A DNA stretch of 64,000 nucleotides from contig JADJOO010000006.1 of NCBI GenBank assembly GCA_016713725.1, positions 186,001 through 250,000 of the forward strand, read 5' to 3'. Origin of the DNA: Pseudomonadota bacterium (lineage in GTDB: Bacteria; Pseudomonadota; Gammaproteobacteria; Steroidobacterales; Steroidobacteraceae). The notes beneath the pieces were generated by a model that worked only from the letters and a program-made list of their open reading frames with translations, made no database searches and was not told the origin of the DNA. Positions 28,349-39,281 of this stretch are shown piece after piece. How positions within the stretch are numbered: position 1 is the first letter of the stretch; each line of letters starts with the position of its first letter. The translations under genes and the position numbers were made by a program.

Positions 28349-29503
28349 TTACATGCCCGAATCCGTGCGGATCAGCATGACGCGACGATTGAGCTGGCGA
28401 CCTTCGGCCGTCGTGTTGTCGGCGATCGGCTTGAGTTCGCCGTGACCCACGGACGACAGGCGAGCCGGATCGACACCGCGCGACGACAGGTAGTCGAAGA
28501 CTGCCTTGGCGCGACGGTCCGACAGGGCCAGGTTGTACTCTTCGGAACCGACGCTGTCGGTGTGGCCTTCAACCATCGCCTTCGCGAACGGCACATCGCC
28601 CATGAACTTCACGACGCGCTCGAGTTCCGTGATCGACTCGGGGCGCAGCTCGGCGCTGTCGAAGTCGAACAGGAGCTTGAGGGTCTGCTCGAGCGGGCAG
28701 CCGACCGAGTCGACCTTCGTGCCGGCCGGGGTGCCCGGGCACTTGTCGGCTTCGTCGCAGACACCGTCGTTGTCCGTGTCCGCGCACTTGGCGGGCGGGG
28801 GCGGCGGCGGCGGCGGCGGCGCGACGACCGGGGCGGCAACCGGGGCCGGCGCGATCATGTGGCCGAAGCGATAACCGACGTGGAGACCGTACACCCACGG
28901 GTTCAGGTCGGCGGAGCCAATGTCGACGCCGTTGAGCGACACGTCGCTCGACAGGTCGATGTAACGCACGCTCGCGTTGAAGAACCAGTTGCGCTCGCCG
29001 ATGTCGACACCCACCTGGCCGGCGGCGCCGATGCCGTCGTCAAGCTTAAGGTTGTTGCCGGCGAGCGCGCCGCGGGTTTCTTCGCCCGAGAACAGCGTGT
29101 AGTTGACGCCCGCACCGATGTAGGGGCGGACCATGCCGTTCGGATTGAAGTGCCAGTTGAGGCTCAGCGTTGGCGGCAACACGTCGACTTGCGCGACGCG
29201 GTCGAGCGGACGGCTGCCCGAGTCGAGGTCAAGGCCGTGCGTAAACGGCCAGGCCACCAGCAGTTCCGTGCCGAGGTTCGGCGTGATCATGTATTCGACC
29301 GTCGCCGTCGGCGAGAGGTCGCTGTCGGCAACGATGGCAGTACCGTTGCCCAGGTCGAGGTTGTAGGAGTCAGGGTTGAGCTGCGACATACCGACGCGCA
29401 CCAACCACTTGCCCGGATCGTACGTGCCTTCTTGAGCGTGGGCAGCGACCGGGGCCGCGAGGGCTGCGGCTACAGCCAAAGGGATGAGATAACGAGATGA
29501 CAT
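28349..29503 (-). CDS. OmpW-like barrel fused to OmpA peptidoglycan-binding domain
   Basis: 384-residue outer-membrane protein. Signal peptide MSSRYLIPLAVAAALAAPVA, cleaved after AHA. Residues 25-205 match the OmpW barrel rather than the OmpA barrel: GKWLVRVGMSQLNPDS, TVEYMITPNLGTELLVAWPF, LPPTLSLNWHF, RPYIGAGVNYTLF, GAAGQVGVDI and NPWVYGLHVGYRFGH. A proline linker (about nine consecutive Pro) and one thrombospondin type-3 calcium repeat (DTDNDGVCDEADKCPGTPAG) lead to an OmpA C-terminal domain: LLFDFDSAELRPES, VEGHTDSVGSEEYNLALSDR, VDPARLSSVGHGE and NRRVMLI. It probably anchors the outer membrane to peptidoglycan while the barrel may act as a small hydrophobic pore. It has its own promoter and terminator; intact. 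Confidence 0.93.
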   Translation of the reverse strand: MSSRYLIPLAVAAALAAPVAAHAQEGTYDPGKWLVRVGMSQLNPDSYNLDLGNGTAIVADSDLSPTATVEYMITPNLGTELLVAWPFTHGLDLDSGSRPLDRVAQVDVLPPTLSLNWHFNPNGMVRPYIGAGVNYTLFSGEETRGALAGNNLKLDDGIGAAGQVGVDIGERNWFFNASVRYIDLSSDVSLNGVDIGSADLNPWVYGLHVGYRFGHMIAPAPVAAPVVAPPPPPPPPPAKCADTDNDGVCDEADKCPGTPAGTKVDSVGCPLEQTLKLLFDFDSAELRPESITELERVVKFMGDVPFAKAMVEGHTDSVGSEEYNLALSDRRAKAVFDYLSSRGVDPARLSSVGHGELKPIADNTTAEGRQLNRRVMLIRTDSGM

Positions 29504-29536
29504 TGAGGCGTTCTCCTTGTGGCTTTTATGCCATGC

Positions 29537-29565
29537 ATTATAAATTCAATGGCGGCCGCTGACCA
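29537..29565 (-). promoter_or_regulatory. Sigma-70 promoter of the OmpW-OmpA gene
   Basis: On the minus strand a perfect -10 hexamer TATAAT (29542-29537) is preceded by 17 bases and a -35-like TGGTCA (29565-29560, four of six matches). About 34 bases downstream the start codon at 29503 is preceded by AAGGAG. The perfect -10 and strong ribosome-binding site fit an abundant porin. Confidence 0.7.
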
Positions 29566-29725
29566 CCAGCCCGTCACCACACCCAGGACGGACGCGACAT
29601 AACTCAACGGCGCAATTTTCCGCGTAAACGTGGTCCAAAGTCCAGTGCGGTAAATCAGGTCTTACCGAAGCAGGCGGGACCGACTCTTTTCGCCCTGGCC
29701 TGCTTATCGGTTTCACCCGGAGTAT

Positions 29726-32558
29726 ATGATGTTTTTTGGCAACAGAAAGTCGCAATTTGACCGCCGGGCGACGGTTAGCGTGCCATTGGGACCGCTTCTG
29801 GTCATTGTGGCGGGCCTGCTGGGCCCGGTCGCGGGCGCAGCGCCGGGTGTGTCCACGCCCGTGTCAGTCCCCGGCTCCGCTGGCGGAGAACTGATCCCGT
29901 ACGAGAAATTTACCCTCGCGAATGGCCTGACGGTCGTAGTCCACACCGACCGCAAGGCGCCGATCGTGGCGGTAAACGTCTGGTACCACGTGGGTTCGAA
30001 GAACGAACTGCCCGGCAAGACTGGGTTTGCGCACCTGTTCGAGCACCTCATGTTCCAGGGCTCCGAGCATTACGATGACGAGTACTTCAAGCCGTTCGAG
30101 CAGGTCGGCGCAACCAGCATGAACGGCACGACCAGCTTCGACCGCACCAACTATTTCCAGAACGTGCCGACGACGGCGCTCGACCTGGCGCTCTGGATGG
30201 AATCGGACCGCATGGGCCATCTGCTGGGTGTCGTGACGCAGCCCCGACTCGACGAACAGCGCGGCGTCGTCAAGAACGAGAAGCGGCAGGGCGAGAATCG
30301 TCCCTACGGCCGCGTGCCCGAGACCGTATACCGCGCGAGCTTCCCGCCGGGCCATCCCTACCGCACGCTGCCGATCGGCTCGATGACAGACCTCGACGCC
30401 GCGACACTCGACGACGTGCGCGAGTGGTTCCGCACGTATTACGGCGCGGCCAACGCAGTCCTGGTGCTGGCCGGCGACATCGACGTACCCACCGCGCGCG
30501 CCAAGGCCGAGCGGTATTTCGGCCACATCGCTCCGGGCCCCGCCGTCACCCGGCCCGGCATCTGGATCGCAGCTCGCACCGACAGTCGTCGCGAGACGAT
30601 GCACGACCAGGTCGCGCAGCCGCGCTGGCAGCGTCACTGGAACACGCCGCCCGACAATACCCGCGACTCTGAGTACCTCGGGCTCGTCGGCGAAATCCTG
30701 GGCGGCGGCAAGACGTCACGTCTCTACGAGCGTCTCGTGTACCGCGAGCGGTTGGCCGACAGCGCCGGCGCAGGCCAGTCGCCACTCGAAATCGCCGGGC
30801 TCTTCACGCTCTCGGCCGACGTCAAGCAGGGAGTTCCCGTCGCACGCGTCGAGGCGGCGATGATGGAGGAACTGAAGCGCTTCATCGACGAGGGGCCGAC
30901 GAAGGCCGAGCTCGAGCGGGCCAAAGTCGCGATTCACGCGAGTTTCGTCCGCGGCCTGGAACGCATCGGCGGGTTCGGCGGCAAGGCAGACGTGCTCGCC
31001 TCGTGCGAGGTGTATGCAGGCGATCCGGGCTGTTACCGCCAGTCGCTGGCATGGATCGAAGCTGCGGCGCCGTCCGACCTGCAGCGCGTCGCGCGTCAAT
31101 GGCTCTCGCAGGGTGATTACACGCTCGAAGTGTTGCCCAGCCGCCTTTGCCGCGGCGGCGACCGACGTCGTCGACCGCAAACCCGGTCCGCCGGTGACCT
31201 CCGGGTTTCCGGACACTGTCTTCCCGGAGCTGAAGCGCACGCAGCTCAGCAACGGCATTCCGGTGATCATTGCGACGCGACCGGGCGTACCCGTCGCCCG
31301 TGTCTCCTTGATGTTCGACGGGGGTTTCGTCGGCGACCAGGGCCGCAAGCCGGGTACCGCGAGCTTCGCGATGTCGCTGCTCGACGAAGGAGCCGGCAAG
31401 CTCGACTCGCTCGCGATCGCCGACCGTGCGGAACGGCTCGGCGCGCAGATTGCCAGCGCAGCGAGCCTCGACACGGCATTCGCCGCCGTATCGATGATGA
31501 CCGACCAGGCGGACCCGTCGCTCGCACTGCTGGCCGACGTGGTGCGGCGCCCGACGTTTCCGGAACACGAAATCGAGCGCGTGCGCAAGGAGTGGATCGC
31601 CGGGATCGCGCGCGAAAAGATGAGCCCGGATGCCCTTGCGCTGCGCGTGCTGCCGCCGCTGCTCTACGGCGCAGCCCATCCCTACGCCATTCCGTTTTCA
31701 GGGTCGGGCACCGAGGCGTCGGTGTCCGCTCTGACCCGCGACGACCTCATCGCCTACCAGCGGGACTACCTGCGACCCGACAACGCGACGATCATCGTGA
31801 CGGGGGCGGTGACTCCCGCTACGATCCTGCCGCTGCTCGAACGGCACTTCGGCGACTGGCAACCACCGGCGCGCGCACGTCCTCCTCGTGCCGCCATTGC
31901 TGCAGCGGCCAGTTCGAGCGGGACGCGCGTCTACCTGCTCGACCGTCCAGGCGCACCACAGACCTCGATCCTCGCTGGGCAGTTGATGCCGTCGAGCTTC
32001 GCGCCGGATCGCATCGAACTCAATACGGCCAATGACGTGCTCGGCGGCACCTTCACGTCGCGCATCAACATGAACCTGCGTGAAGACAAGCACTGGTCGT
32101 ACGGCGCGCGTTCGAGCCTGGCAGAAACGCGCGGCCAGCGACCCTGGCTGCTTTCGGCACCGGTGCAGACCGACAAGACCGTGGAATCGATCCTGGAGAT
32201 CAAGCGCGAGCTGGCCGATCTGCTCACAGCGAAGCCCATCACCCCGGAAGAAGTCGAAAAGATACGCACTCGCGACGTGCGCGCGCTGTCCGGACAATAC
32301 GAGACCAACGCGGCCGTCAGCGGTGCCATCGGCGACATCGTGCGATTCGGTCGGACCGACGATTACGTGAGCACGTTGCGGGCACGTCTCCAGTCACAAA
32401 CCGATGCTGGTGTACGGCAAGCGGCGGCGCAGGCGTTCCAACCTGGCTCGCTGACCTGGGTCATCGTGGGCGACCTGTCGAAAATCGAGGCGCCCATTCG
32501 CCAGCTCGGGCTCGGCATCGTGCAGGTGCTCGACGCGGACGGTAACGTGCTGCGCTGA
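29726..32558 (+). CDS. Two-domain M16 zinc metallopeptidase, frameshifted
   Basis: Long M16 peptidase in which catalytic and non-catalytic halves are on one chain, about 943 residues. A signal peptide (VPLGPLLVIVAGLLGPVAGA) precedes LANGLTVVVHTDRKAPIVAV and the zinc site AHLFEHLMFQGS, with the third ligand in EQRGVVKNEKRQGENR. The second half restarts with an M16 N-lobe (LSNGIPVIIATRPGVPVARV) without HxxEH, then NDVLGGTFTSRINMNLRED and WSYGARSS. The frame breaks once near 31140, between DYTLEVLPS and the linker AAFAAAATDVVDRKPGPP. ATG at 29726 or 29729. Inferred periplasmic peptide hydrolase; the third M16 locus product in this window besides the pair at 9.3-12.1 kb. Confidence 0.91.
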
Positions 32559-32608
32559 CGGCAGGGCTATGATCCCCGCCTGAACGTTCATCGACGGAGA
32601 GTCGAAGC

Positions 32609-33735
32609 ATGGCTTCGCAACCTGGACTCCTGGCCCGCATCGCGCTCGCGGTACGGCCGCTCGGTTTGATCGGCCTGCTGGCGGCGCCCGGTATGTGCGT
32701 TGCCATGCCTGCGCTCGACGAAGCCGCGGCGGAGAGGTTTGCGAGCCTCGCGCTGCATTGCGCGCACATGGAGTACCCCAACAAGATTTCGCACACGCTC
32801 GGCAGCGACGCAGACGTACGCCCGCCGCGTGAGCTGGCGCCGGCGTTCTTCGGCTGCTACGACTGGCACTCTTCCGTGCACGGGCACTGGCTGCTCGCGC
32901 GCCTCGCGCGGCAGTTTCCACAAGCGCCGTTCGCCGCAAATGCGCGTGCGGCACTTGCCCGGAGCCTGACCCCCCCTCACATCGCGGGCGAAGTCGCCTA
33001 CTTCCAGACACCAGGACGCGCGTCGTACGAGCGACCCTACGCACTGGCCTGGCTGCTGCTGCTGGCGGCGGAACTGCGCGCGTGGGATGACCCGCAGGCC
33101 AGGCAGTGGTCGCAGGCTCGCACCGCTTGAAGCGGAGGCAGCGCAACGCCTGCGCAGCTGGTTGCCCAAGCTGCGTTATCCAATCCGCGTCGGCGAACAC
33201 AGCCAGACCGCCTTCGCGTTCGGGCTCGTGCATGACTGGGCTCGCGTCACCCGCGATGCCGAAATGCAGTCGCTGATCGAAGCGAAAGCGCGCGCGTTCT
33301 ATGCGGGCGACACGGACTGCCCGCTGGCCTACGAGCCCTCGGGCGAAGATTTCCCTTTCGCCCTGCCTCGCCGAGGCCGATCTCATGCGGCGCATCCTGC
33401 CACAGCGCGAATACGGCCCCTGGCTGCGCCGCTTCCTGCCGGTCATTCCGGACAGCTCGAAGAAACCATGGCTCGCGCCCGCCGAGGTGACCGATCGCAG
33501 CGACCCGAAACTCGCGCACCTCGACGGCCTGAACCTCAGCCGCAGCTGGATGCTGCTAGGGATCGCGACGGGGCTGCCGCTGGGCGACCGGCGCATCGGC
33601 CCGTTGAACGCGGCCGCCGAGGCCCATGCGGCGGCGGCGCTTCCTGCCGTGACCGGTGAACATTACGAAGGCGGGCACTGGCTCGGAACATTCGCCGTGT
33701 ACCTGACCACGCGCGCCGGAGTGCGCGCGCCCTGA
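32609..33735 (+). CDS. DUF2891 family exported protein, frameshifted
   Basis: Exported protein of the DUF2891 family; function unknown. Start MASQPGLLARIALAV at 32609 with GGAGAG upstream, and a hydrophobic leader to about residue 30. The family signature is ASLALHCAHMEYPNKISHTL, PRELAPAFFGCYDWHSSVHG and HWLLARLARQFP. Frames change near 33125 (to AAQRLRSWLPKLRYPIRVGE, TAFAFGLVHDW) and near 33355 (to CLAEADLMRRILP, NLSRSWMLLGIA, GEHYEGGHWLGTFAVYL). Joined length is about 375 residues, normal for the family. The helical WHSSVHGHW pattern suggests an alpha/alpha-barrel enzyme, but no activity can be assigned. It lies between the M16 gene and the WYL regulator on the same strand. Confidence 0.82.
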
Positions 33736-33758
33736 ACTACCTGCGACGACGGTGACTG

Positions 33759-34733
33759 ATGGAACGGACCGAACGCTTCTACAAGATCCAGAACCTGCTG
33801 CGGAGCCGCCACTTCGTCAGCGTGCAGGACTTCATGTCGGAACTCGGCATCTCGCGTGCGACATTCAAGCGTGACCTCGAGTACCTGCGTGACCGCATGC
33901 GCGCGCCGATCGTGTACGACCGCGACCAGAAAGCCTACGGCTTCGATCCCGCCATCGCGGACAGCACGCTCTGGCAATTGCCGGGTCTCTGGTTCTCGGC
34001 GGACGAACTGCAGGCGCTGCTGACGATGGACCGCCTGCTCGGCAATCTGCAGCCGGGCGTGCTCAGCGAATTGATCGCGCCGTTGCGCAAACGGCTACGG
34101 GGCCTGCTCGAATCGGGCGAGCATTCGGCGGAAGACATCGCGCGGCGCATAAAAGTCCTGTCGATGGGATCGCGACGCGTGACGCCCGCTCACTTCCGGA
34201 CGATCGCCACGGCGGTGCTCACACGCAAGCGCCTCAAGCTGCGTCACCAGCGCCGCCAGGACGGTGAGATCATCGACCGCGAGGTCTCGCCGCAACGGCT
34301 CGTCCACTACCGCGACAACTGGTACCTGGATGCGTGGTGCCACAAGCGGCAGGCGTTGCGGACGTTCGGGCTCGACGCCATCGAGACGGCGCTGGTGGTG
34401 CCGGACAAGGACGTGAAAGAAATTGGCGAAGACACTCTCGAACGTCATTACGCAAGCGGCTACGGCATCTTCGCCGGCACGGCAACGCAGGACGCCGTGC
34501 TGCAGTTCGGCGCAGGCAGCGCGCGCTGGGTATCGCGCGAGACCTGGCACCCGGAGCAGATCGGCACGCCGCAGCTCGACGGCACTTACCTGCTGCAGTT
34601 TCCGTATTCGCAGGAGCCCGAACTGGTGATGGACATCCTGAAGTACGGTGCGGACGTGCAGGTGCTCGCGCCGGAATCACTGCGCAAGGCAGTCGCGACA
34701 AGACTCCGTGCCGCCGCGAAGCTCTACGATTGA
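33759..34733 (+). CDS. WYL-domain transcriptional regulator
   Basis: 324-residue regulator of the DeoR/YafY-like WYL group. Residues 1-65 are a winged helix (RFYKIQNLLRSRHFVSVQDF, ISRATFKRDLEYL). The WYL domain spans about residues 140-230, with RLVHYRDNWYLDAWCHKRQA in place of the usual WYL core, and a WCX C-terminal domain ends at LRKAVATRLRAAAKLYD. WYL domains sense nucleic acid or nucleotide-type ligands in the cases studied, and many of these proteins are regulators of accessory systems. Here the neighbours are housekeeping-like and the target is unknown. Intact; starts 24 bases after the DUF2891 stop. Confidence 0.88.
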   Translation: MERTERFYKIQNLLRSRHFVSVQDFMSELGISRATFKRDLEYLRDRMRAPIVYDRDQKAYGFDPAIADSTLWQLPGLWFSADELQALLTMDRLLGNLQPGVLSELIAPLRKRLRGLLESGEHSAEDIARRIKVLSMGSRRVTPAHFRTIATAVLTRKRLKLRHQRRQDGEIIDREVSPQRLVHYRDNWYLDAWCHKRQALRTFGLDAIETALVVPDKDVKEIGEDTLERHYASGYGIFAGTATQDAVLQFGAGSARWVSRETWHPEQIGTPQLDGTYLLQFPYSQEPELVMDILKYGADVQVLAPESLRKAVATRLRAAAKLYD

Positions 34734-34775
34734 GTCTCTTGCGTCGCGCAACGAAACAGAAACGTCTGTTCCGAC

Positions 34776-34804
34776 TAACCCCTACCCCCTATCCCCTATC
34801 CCCT
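34776..34804. repeat. Short C-rich tandem repeat (TAACCCC/TATCCCC units)
   Basis: Tandem seven-base-like units (TAACCCC, TACCCCC, TATCCCC, TATCCCC) just after the WYL gene. The same units recur at 36851-36872, next to a long inverted repeat. They look like intergenic repeats seen in some gammaproteobacterial genomes; function unknown. Confidence 0.6.
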
Positions 34805-34808
34805 TCCC

Positions 34809-35474
34809 TCACTGCAGCGTGAATCGCTGCGGCTGCACGCCTTCGACCGGCGGCAGGTTCACGCCCGGCGCAACGTACAGGTCGACTGCACGCTCGAAGT
34901 GCAGCGGGCCCTCGACCGTCACGCCCTGCTCGATCGTGATACGCGGATTGCGGGGGTTCTTGCCCTTCCACCACGATGACCCCTGCTCTTCGACGTGGAT
35001 GCCGCCGGTAACGTGCGAACCCGTCGCGAGCCGGATGTCGCCGTTGACAGTCTCGATGCCGCCGTCCACCCGAGCGCCCTCGACCAGCATCAAGCCATTG
35101 ACGTTCTCGAGGCCGCCGGCGACCTTCGCGCCCTGGCGCAGGTTCAGGCTACCATTTACGGCTTCGACGCCTCTTCGCACCTCTGCCTCGGCTCCCACCG
35201 TGATCGAGCCGTTGACGGTCTCGGCAGACTCGACCACGGCCTTGTCCTCGATCTTCAGCGACCCATTGACCGTCTCGACTTCCGCAGCGCGGGCGCCGGC
35301 GCCGATGGTCACGGAGCCGTTTACGGTACTGACGTCACCGACCTGCTGGCCAGGTTCGATTTTCACACTGCCGTTGACCTTGCTGATGTTGTCGGCCGCC
35401 CGGGCGGCATCACCGAGGACGACGGCAGAGAAGGCAAACAGGACGGTCAGGACGCAGCGAGTGACGAAATTCAT
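34809..35474 (-). CDS. Exported beta-solenoid protein with seven 18-residue VNGS repeats
   Basis: 221-residue protein with signal peptide (MNFVTRCVLTVLFAFSAVVL, cleavage near ARA). The mature part holds seven consecutive repeats of about 18 residues, each centred on VNGS/VNGL/VNGD: for example VSTVNGSVTIGAGARAAE, VETVNGSLKIEDKAVVES and GLENVNGLMLVEGARVDG. The hydrophobic spacing predicts one solenoid turn per repeat, as in bactofilin-like or left-handed beta-helix proteins. A non-repeat C-terminus follows (SSWWKGKNPRNPRITIEQGV and LYVAPGVNLPPVEGVQPQRF). I recognise no named family. It is convergent with the WYL gene and divergent from frmA. A structural or surface-coating role is inference. 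Confidence 0.8.
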   Translation of the reverse strand: MNFVTRCVLTVLFAFSAVVLGDAARAADNISKVNGSVKIEPGQQVGDVSTVNGSVTIGAGARAAEVETVNGSLKIEDKAVVESAETVNGSITVGAEAEVRRGVEAVNGSLNLRQGAKVAGGLENVNGLMLVEGARVDGGIETVNGDIRLATGSHVTGGIHVEEQGSSWWKGKNPRNPRITIEQGVTVEGPLHFERAVDLYVAPGVNLPPVEGVQPQRFTLQ

Positions 35475-35622
35475 GGCGAGGGCTCCACCCGGGACATTTC
35501 CAGTTGTCAGTTCGATGCAGCGGAGCCGCCAAAGGTTGCAATCGGCCCGGGAGGTCGCTGCAACCGGGCGTTCGATGCGCTAGGCTCCCGCGTCACCCCG
35601 CCGACCGATCGGAGCATCGACC

Positions 35623-36732
<1,110 letters not shown>

Positions 36733-36739
36733 GAGGTTC

Positions 36740-36872
36740 GGGGTTCGGAAATAGGGGACGCTCACCTATTACTCACCTATTACTTATGTTACTCACCCCA
36801 CTTTCAGTAATTGATGAGTAATAGGTGAGCGTCCCCTATTTCCGAACCCCTAACCCCTAACCCCTATCCCCT
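36740..36872. repeat. 36-bp perfect inverted repeat with C-rich tandem units
   Basis: The left arm 36740-36775 (beginning GGGGTTCGGAAATAGGGGAC) is exactly complementary to the right arm 36815-36850, around a 39-base loop. Allowing one mismatch, the arms extend to about 41 bp. The right arm runs directly into C-rich units (TAACCCC twice, then TATCCCC, 36851-36872) like those at 34776-34804. It resembles a REP/BIME-type element of the kind mobilised by REP-associated transposases, and could fold into a strong transcript hairpin between frmA and fghA. Confidence 0.85.
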
Positions 36873-36894
36873 TTTCTCTACGGAGAGCCACTGC

Positions 36895-37778
36895 ATGAAG
36901 TTGCTTTCGGAGCACGCCTGTTGGGGCGGCAACCAACGCTTCTTCCAGCACGAGTCGAACGAGTGCGCGGGGCCGATGCGGTTCGCGGTGTACGAACCGC
37001 CACAGGCGCAAGCCGGTCCCGTGCCCGTGCTCTATTACCTCGCGGGCCTGACCTGCACGGAAGAGACGTTTCCGACCAAGGCGGGTGCGCAGCGACTCGC
37101 GGCGGAGCATGGCGTGATGCTCGTTGCTCCTGACACGAGTCCGCGTGGGCCGAGGCTGCCGGGTGACGATGCCAGCTGGGATTTCGGCCTTGCAGCCGGG
37201 TTCTACGTGGACGCGACGCAGGCACCGTGGTCTTCGCACTACCGCATGTACAGTTACGTGACGCGCGAACTGCCGGCGCTGGTCAAGAGGAATTCGCAAC
37301 GGCCGATACGAACCGGCAATCGATCATGGGGCACTCGATGGGCGGCCACGGCGCACTGGTCTGCGCCTTGCGCAATCCGGCGCAGTACCGCTCGGTGTCG
37401 GCGTTCGCACCGATCGTCGCGCCGTCGCATGTGCCGTGGGGCCACAAGGCATTCGGCAACTATCTCGGCACGAATCGCAATGACTGGCTGGCTTATGACG
37501 CGGCACACCTGGTGCAGCAAGCGCCACGCATGGACACGATCCTGATCGACCAGGGCCTGGGCGATAAGTTCCTGGCCGAGCAACTGCGGCCCGACCTGTT
37601 TGAGGACGCCTGCAGGCGCTCTGGACAGAAGCTGCAGCTCCGGCGTCACGCGCAGTACGACCATGGTTACTACTTCATCCAGACGTTCATGCCGGACCAC
37701 ATCGCGTTCCACGCGGCATTGCTGCATCAGCCTGACCAGGTACTCGCGCTGACCACCCAGTCGCTGGAACGCAAGTGA
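36895..37778 (+). CDS. fghA: S-formylglutathione hydrolase, frameshifted
   Basis: Esterase hydrolysing S-formylglutathione to formate and glutathione, the second step of formaldehyde detoxification. N-terminal motifs: MKLLSEHACWGGNQRFFQHE, MRFAVYEPPQ, YYLAGLTCTEETFPTKAGAQ and APDTSPRG. The nucleophile is in IMGHSMGGHGALVCALRNP, the aspartate in LIDQGLGDKFL, and the histidine in QYDHGYYFIQTF, completing the triad. The frame breaks near 37290, between TRELPALVKR and the sequence preceding RQSIMGHSMGG. The joined protein is slightly over 290 residues. It follows frmA across the inverted repeat and overlaps the DUF924 gene start (GTGA), consistent with one operon. Confidence 0.93.
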
Positions 37779-38329
37779 TCGACAACGAACCCGCCTGGGT
37801 GACGGACGTCCTGCGCTTCTGGTTCGACGAAATGGCCGAACGGGACTGGTTCGTGCGCGACGACGCCGTCGACGACCGCATCCGGCAACGTTTCTTGACG
37901 GTGTACGGCGACATCACGGCGAATGGCGGCGTGCCGCTGGCATCGTCGCTGCAGATGCTGCTCGCCGCCGTGCTGGTGCTCGACCAGTTCTCACGCAACC
38001 TCTACCGTGACGACCCGCGCGCCTTCGCGGCGGACGCCGTCGCACGCGAACTCGCGCGCCACATCGTCGCACAGGGTCTTGATCGAGCGATGACGCCACG
38101 GGAGCGACTGTTCGCATACCTGCCGTTCGAACACAGCGAAAACGCCGACGACCAGGCGCTGGCGGTGCGCCTCATCGCAATGCTCGGCAACGAGTACTGG
38201 ACGCGCTACGCAGTGGACCACCAGACGACGATCGCCCGGTTCGGGCGCTTTCCGTTTCGCAACGCCGCGCTTGGACGCGTTTCGACGGCCGAAGAGATCG
38301 ACTACATGAGCGAGTCGGCAAAGGACTGA
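37775..38329 (+). CDS. DUF924 family protein
   Basis: 184-residue cytoplasmic helical protein of the DUF924 family; function unknown. The family pattern is seen in VLRFWFDEMAERDWF, AAVLVLDQFSRNLYRDDPRA, ERLFAYLPFEHSENADDQAL and GRFPFRNAALGR. The fold is tetratricopeptide-like in known members. The GTG start overlaps the fghA stop (GTGA), so it is the third gene of the formaldehyde operon. Whether it takes part in that pathway is not known. It converges with the aminotransferase gene across 24 bases. Confidence 0.87.
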   Translation: MIDNEPAWVTDVLRFWFDEMAERDWFVRDDAVDDRIRQRFLTVYGDITANGGVPLASSLQMLLAAVLVLDQFSRNLYRDDPRAFAADAVARELARHIVAQGLDRAMTPRERLFAYLPFEHSENADDQALAVRLIAMLGNEYWTRYAVDHQTTIARFGRFPFRNAALGRVSTAEEIDYMSESAKD

Positions 38330-38353
38330 GACCGGCCAGCCAGCCGCGGGGAT

Positions 38354-39272
38354 CTAGACCTGAGCCGGGGCCTGGGCCACGACGATGCCTTCGCGCGCCG
38401 TGAGCTCGCGGAACAACGCGGACAGGCGTTGCGTCACCGGGCCGGGCTGGCCGTCGCCGATCTGGCGGCCGTCTACCGTCGTAACGGCCGCAAGCTCACC
38501 CATCGTGCCCGTGCAGAACATCTCGTCCGCGCAGTACGCCTGGGTCAGCGTCAGGTCGACCTCTTCGTGTGGGATCACGTGCGTGCGGCACAGTTCAAGC
38601 ACGGTCGAGCGCGTGATTCCCTCCGGGCAGGCGACCAGCCGCGGCGTGCGCAGCAGCCCCCGCTCGACGATGAATACGTGTGTCGCATTCGTCTCGGCGA
38701 TGAAGCCGCGCTGATCCAGCATCAGCGCGTCATCGGCACCCGCCACGTTCGCCTCGATCTTGGCGAGGATGTTGTTGATCAGGTTGTTGTGGTGGATCTT
38801 CGTGTCCAGGCAGTCGGGCGGGAACCGCCGCACGCTTCTGGTCACAAGGCTCAGGCCACCCTTCCAATACACGGGTGCTTTGTGCTCGGCGAGCACGATG
38901 AGGGGTCGGTCCCTGGGCATTGAGCCGGGGATCCATTCCTGAGGTGAACTTCACGCCGCGGGTAAGCGTGAGGCGGATGTGCACGCCATCGAACATCCCG
39001 TTGGCCTCGAGTGTGCGACGGATCTCGCGGGTGATCGATTCACGCGTCGGGACCTGCGAGAACGCCAGCGCCTTGGCCGAGTTCACCAGGCGATCGAGAT
39101 GCTGCTCGAGCCGGAAAATTCTGCCGCCGTACAGCCGCAACCCTTCCCAGACCGCGTCGCCGCCCTGCACGGACGAATCGAACGGGCTGATGCGCGCCTG
39201 GTCACGATGCACCAGTTCGCCGCTGACGTTGACGATCAGGTTGCGATTGCGTTCGTCGAATTGCTGCAACAA
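38354..39272 (-). CDS. Class IV aminotransferase (branched-chain type), frameshifted
   Basis: PLP enzyme of fold-type IV, about 305 residues, most like branched-chain amino acid aminotransferases. N-terminal half: NVSGELVHRDQARISPFDSS, VQGGDAVWEGLRLYGGRIFR, EQHLDRLVNSAKAL and VHIRLTLTRG. C-terminal half: CLDTKIHHNNLINNILAKIE, with the PLP lysine in that stretch, then ALMLDQRGFIAETNATHVFI and EMFCTGTMGELAAVTTVDGR. The frame breaks near 38915, after GMDPRLNAQG. A D-amino-acid or aminodeoxychorismate activity cannot be ruled out from motifs alone. It lies ten bases downstream of a sulfotransferase-like gene on the same strand, so they form an operon. Confidence 0.86.
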
Positions 39273-39281
39273 GGGATCACC

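Noticed and set aside
34809..35474. Regular repeats considered as a CRISPR array
   Set aside because: The periodicity is 54 bases at the codon level with divergent third positions; it encodes protein repeats, with no identical repeat and variable spacers.
36776..36814. Loop of the inverted repeat considered as a small RNA or ORF
   Set aside because: It is only 39 bases, with partial direct repeats of the arm sequence and no start site.
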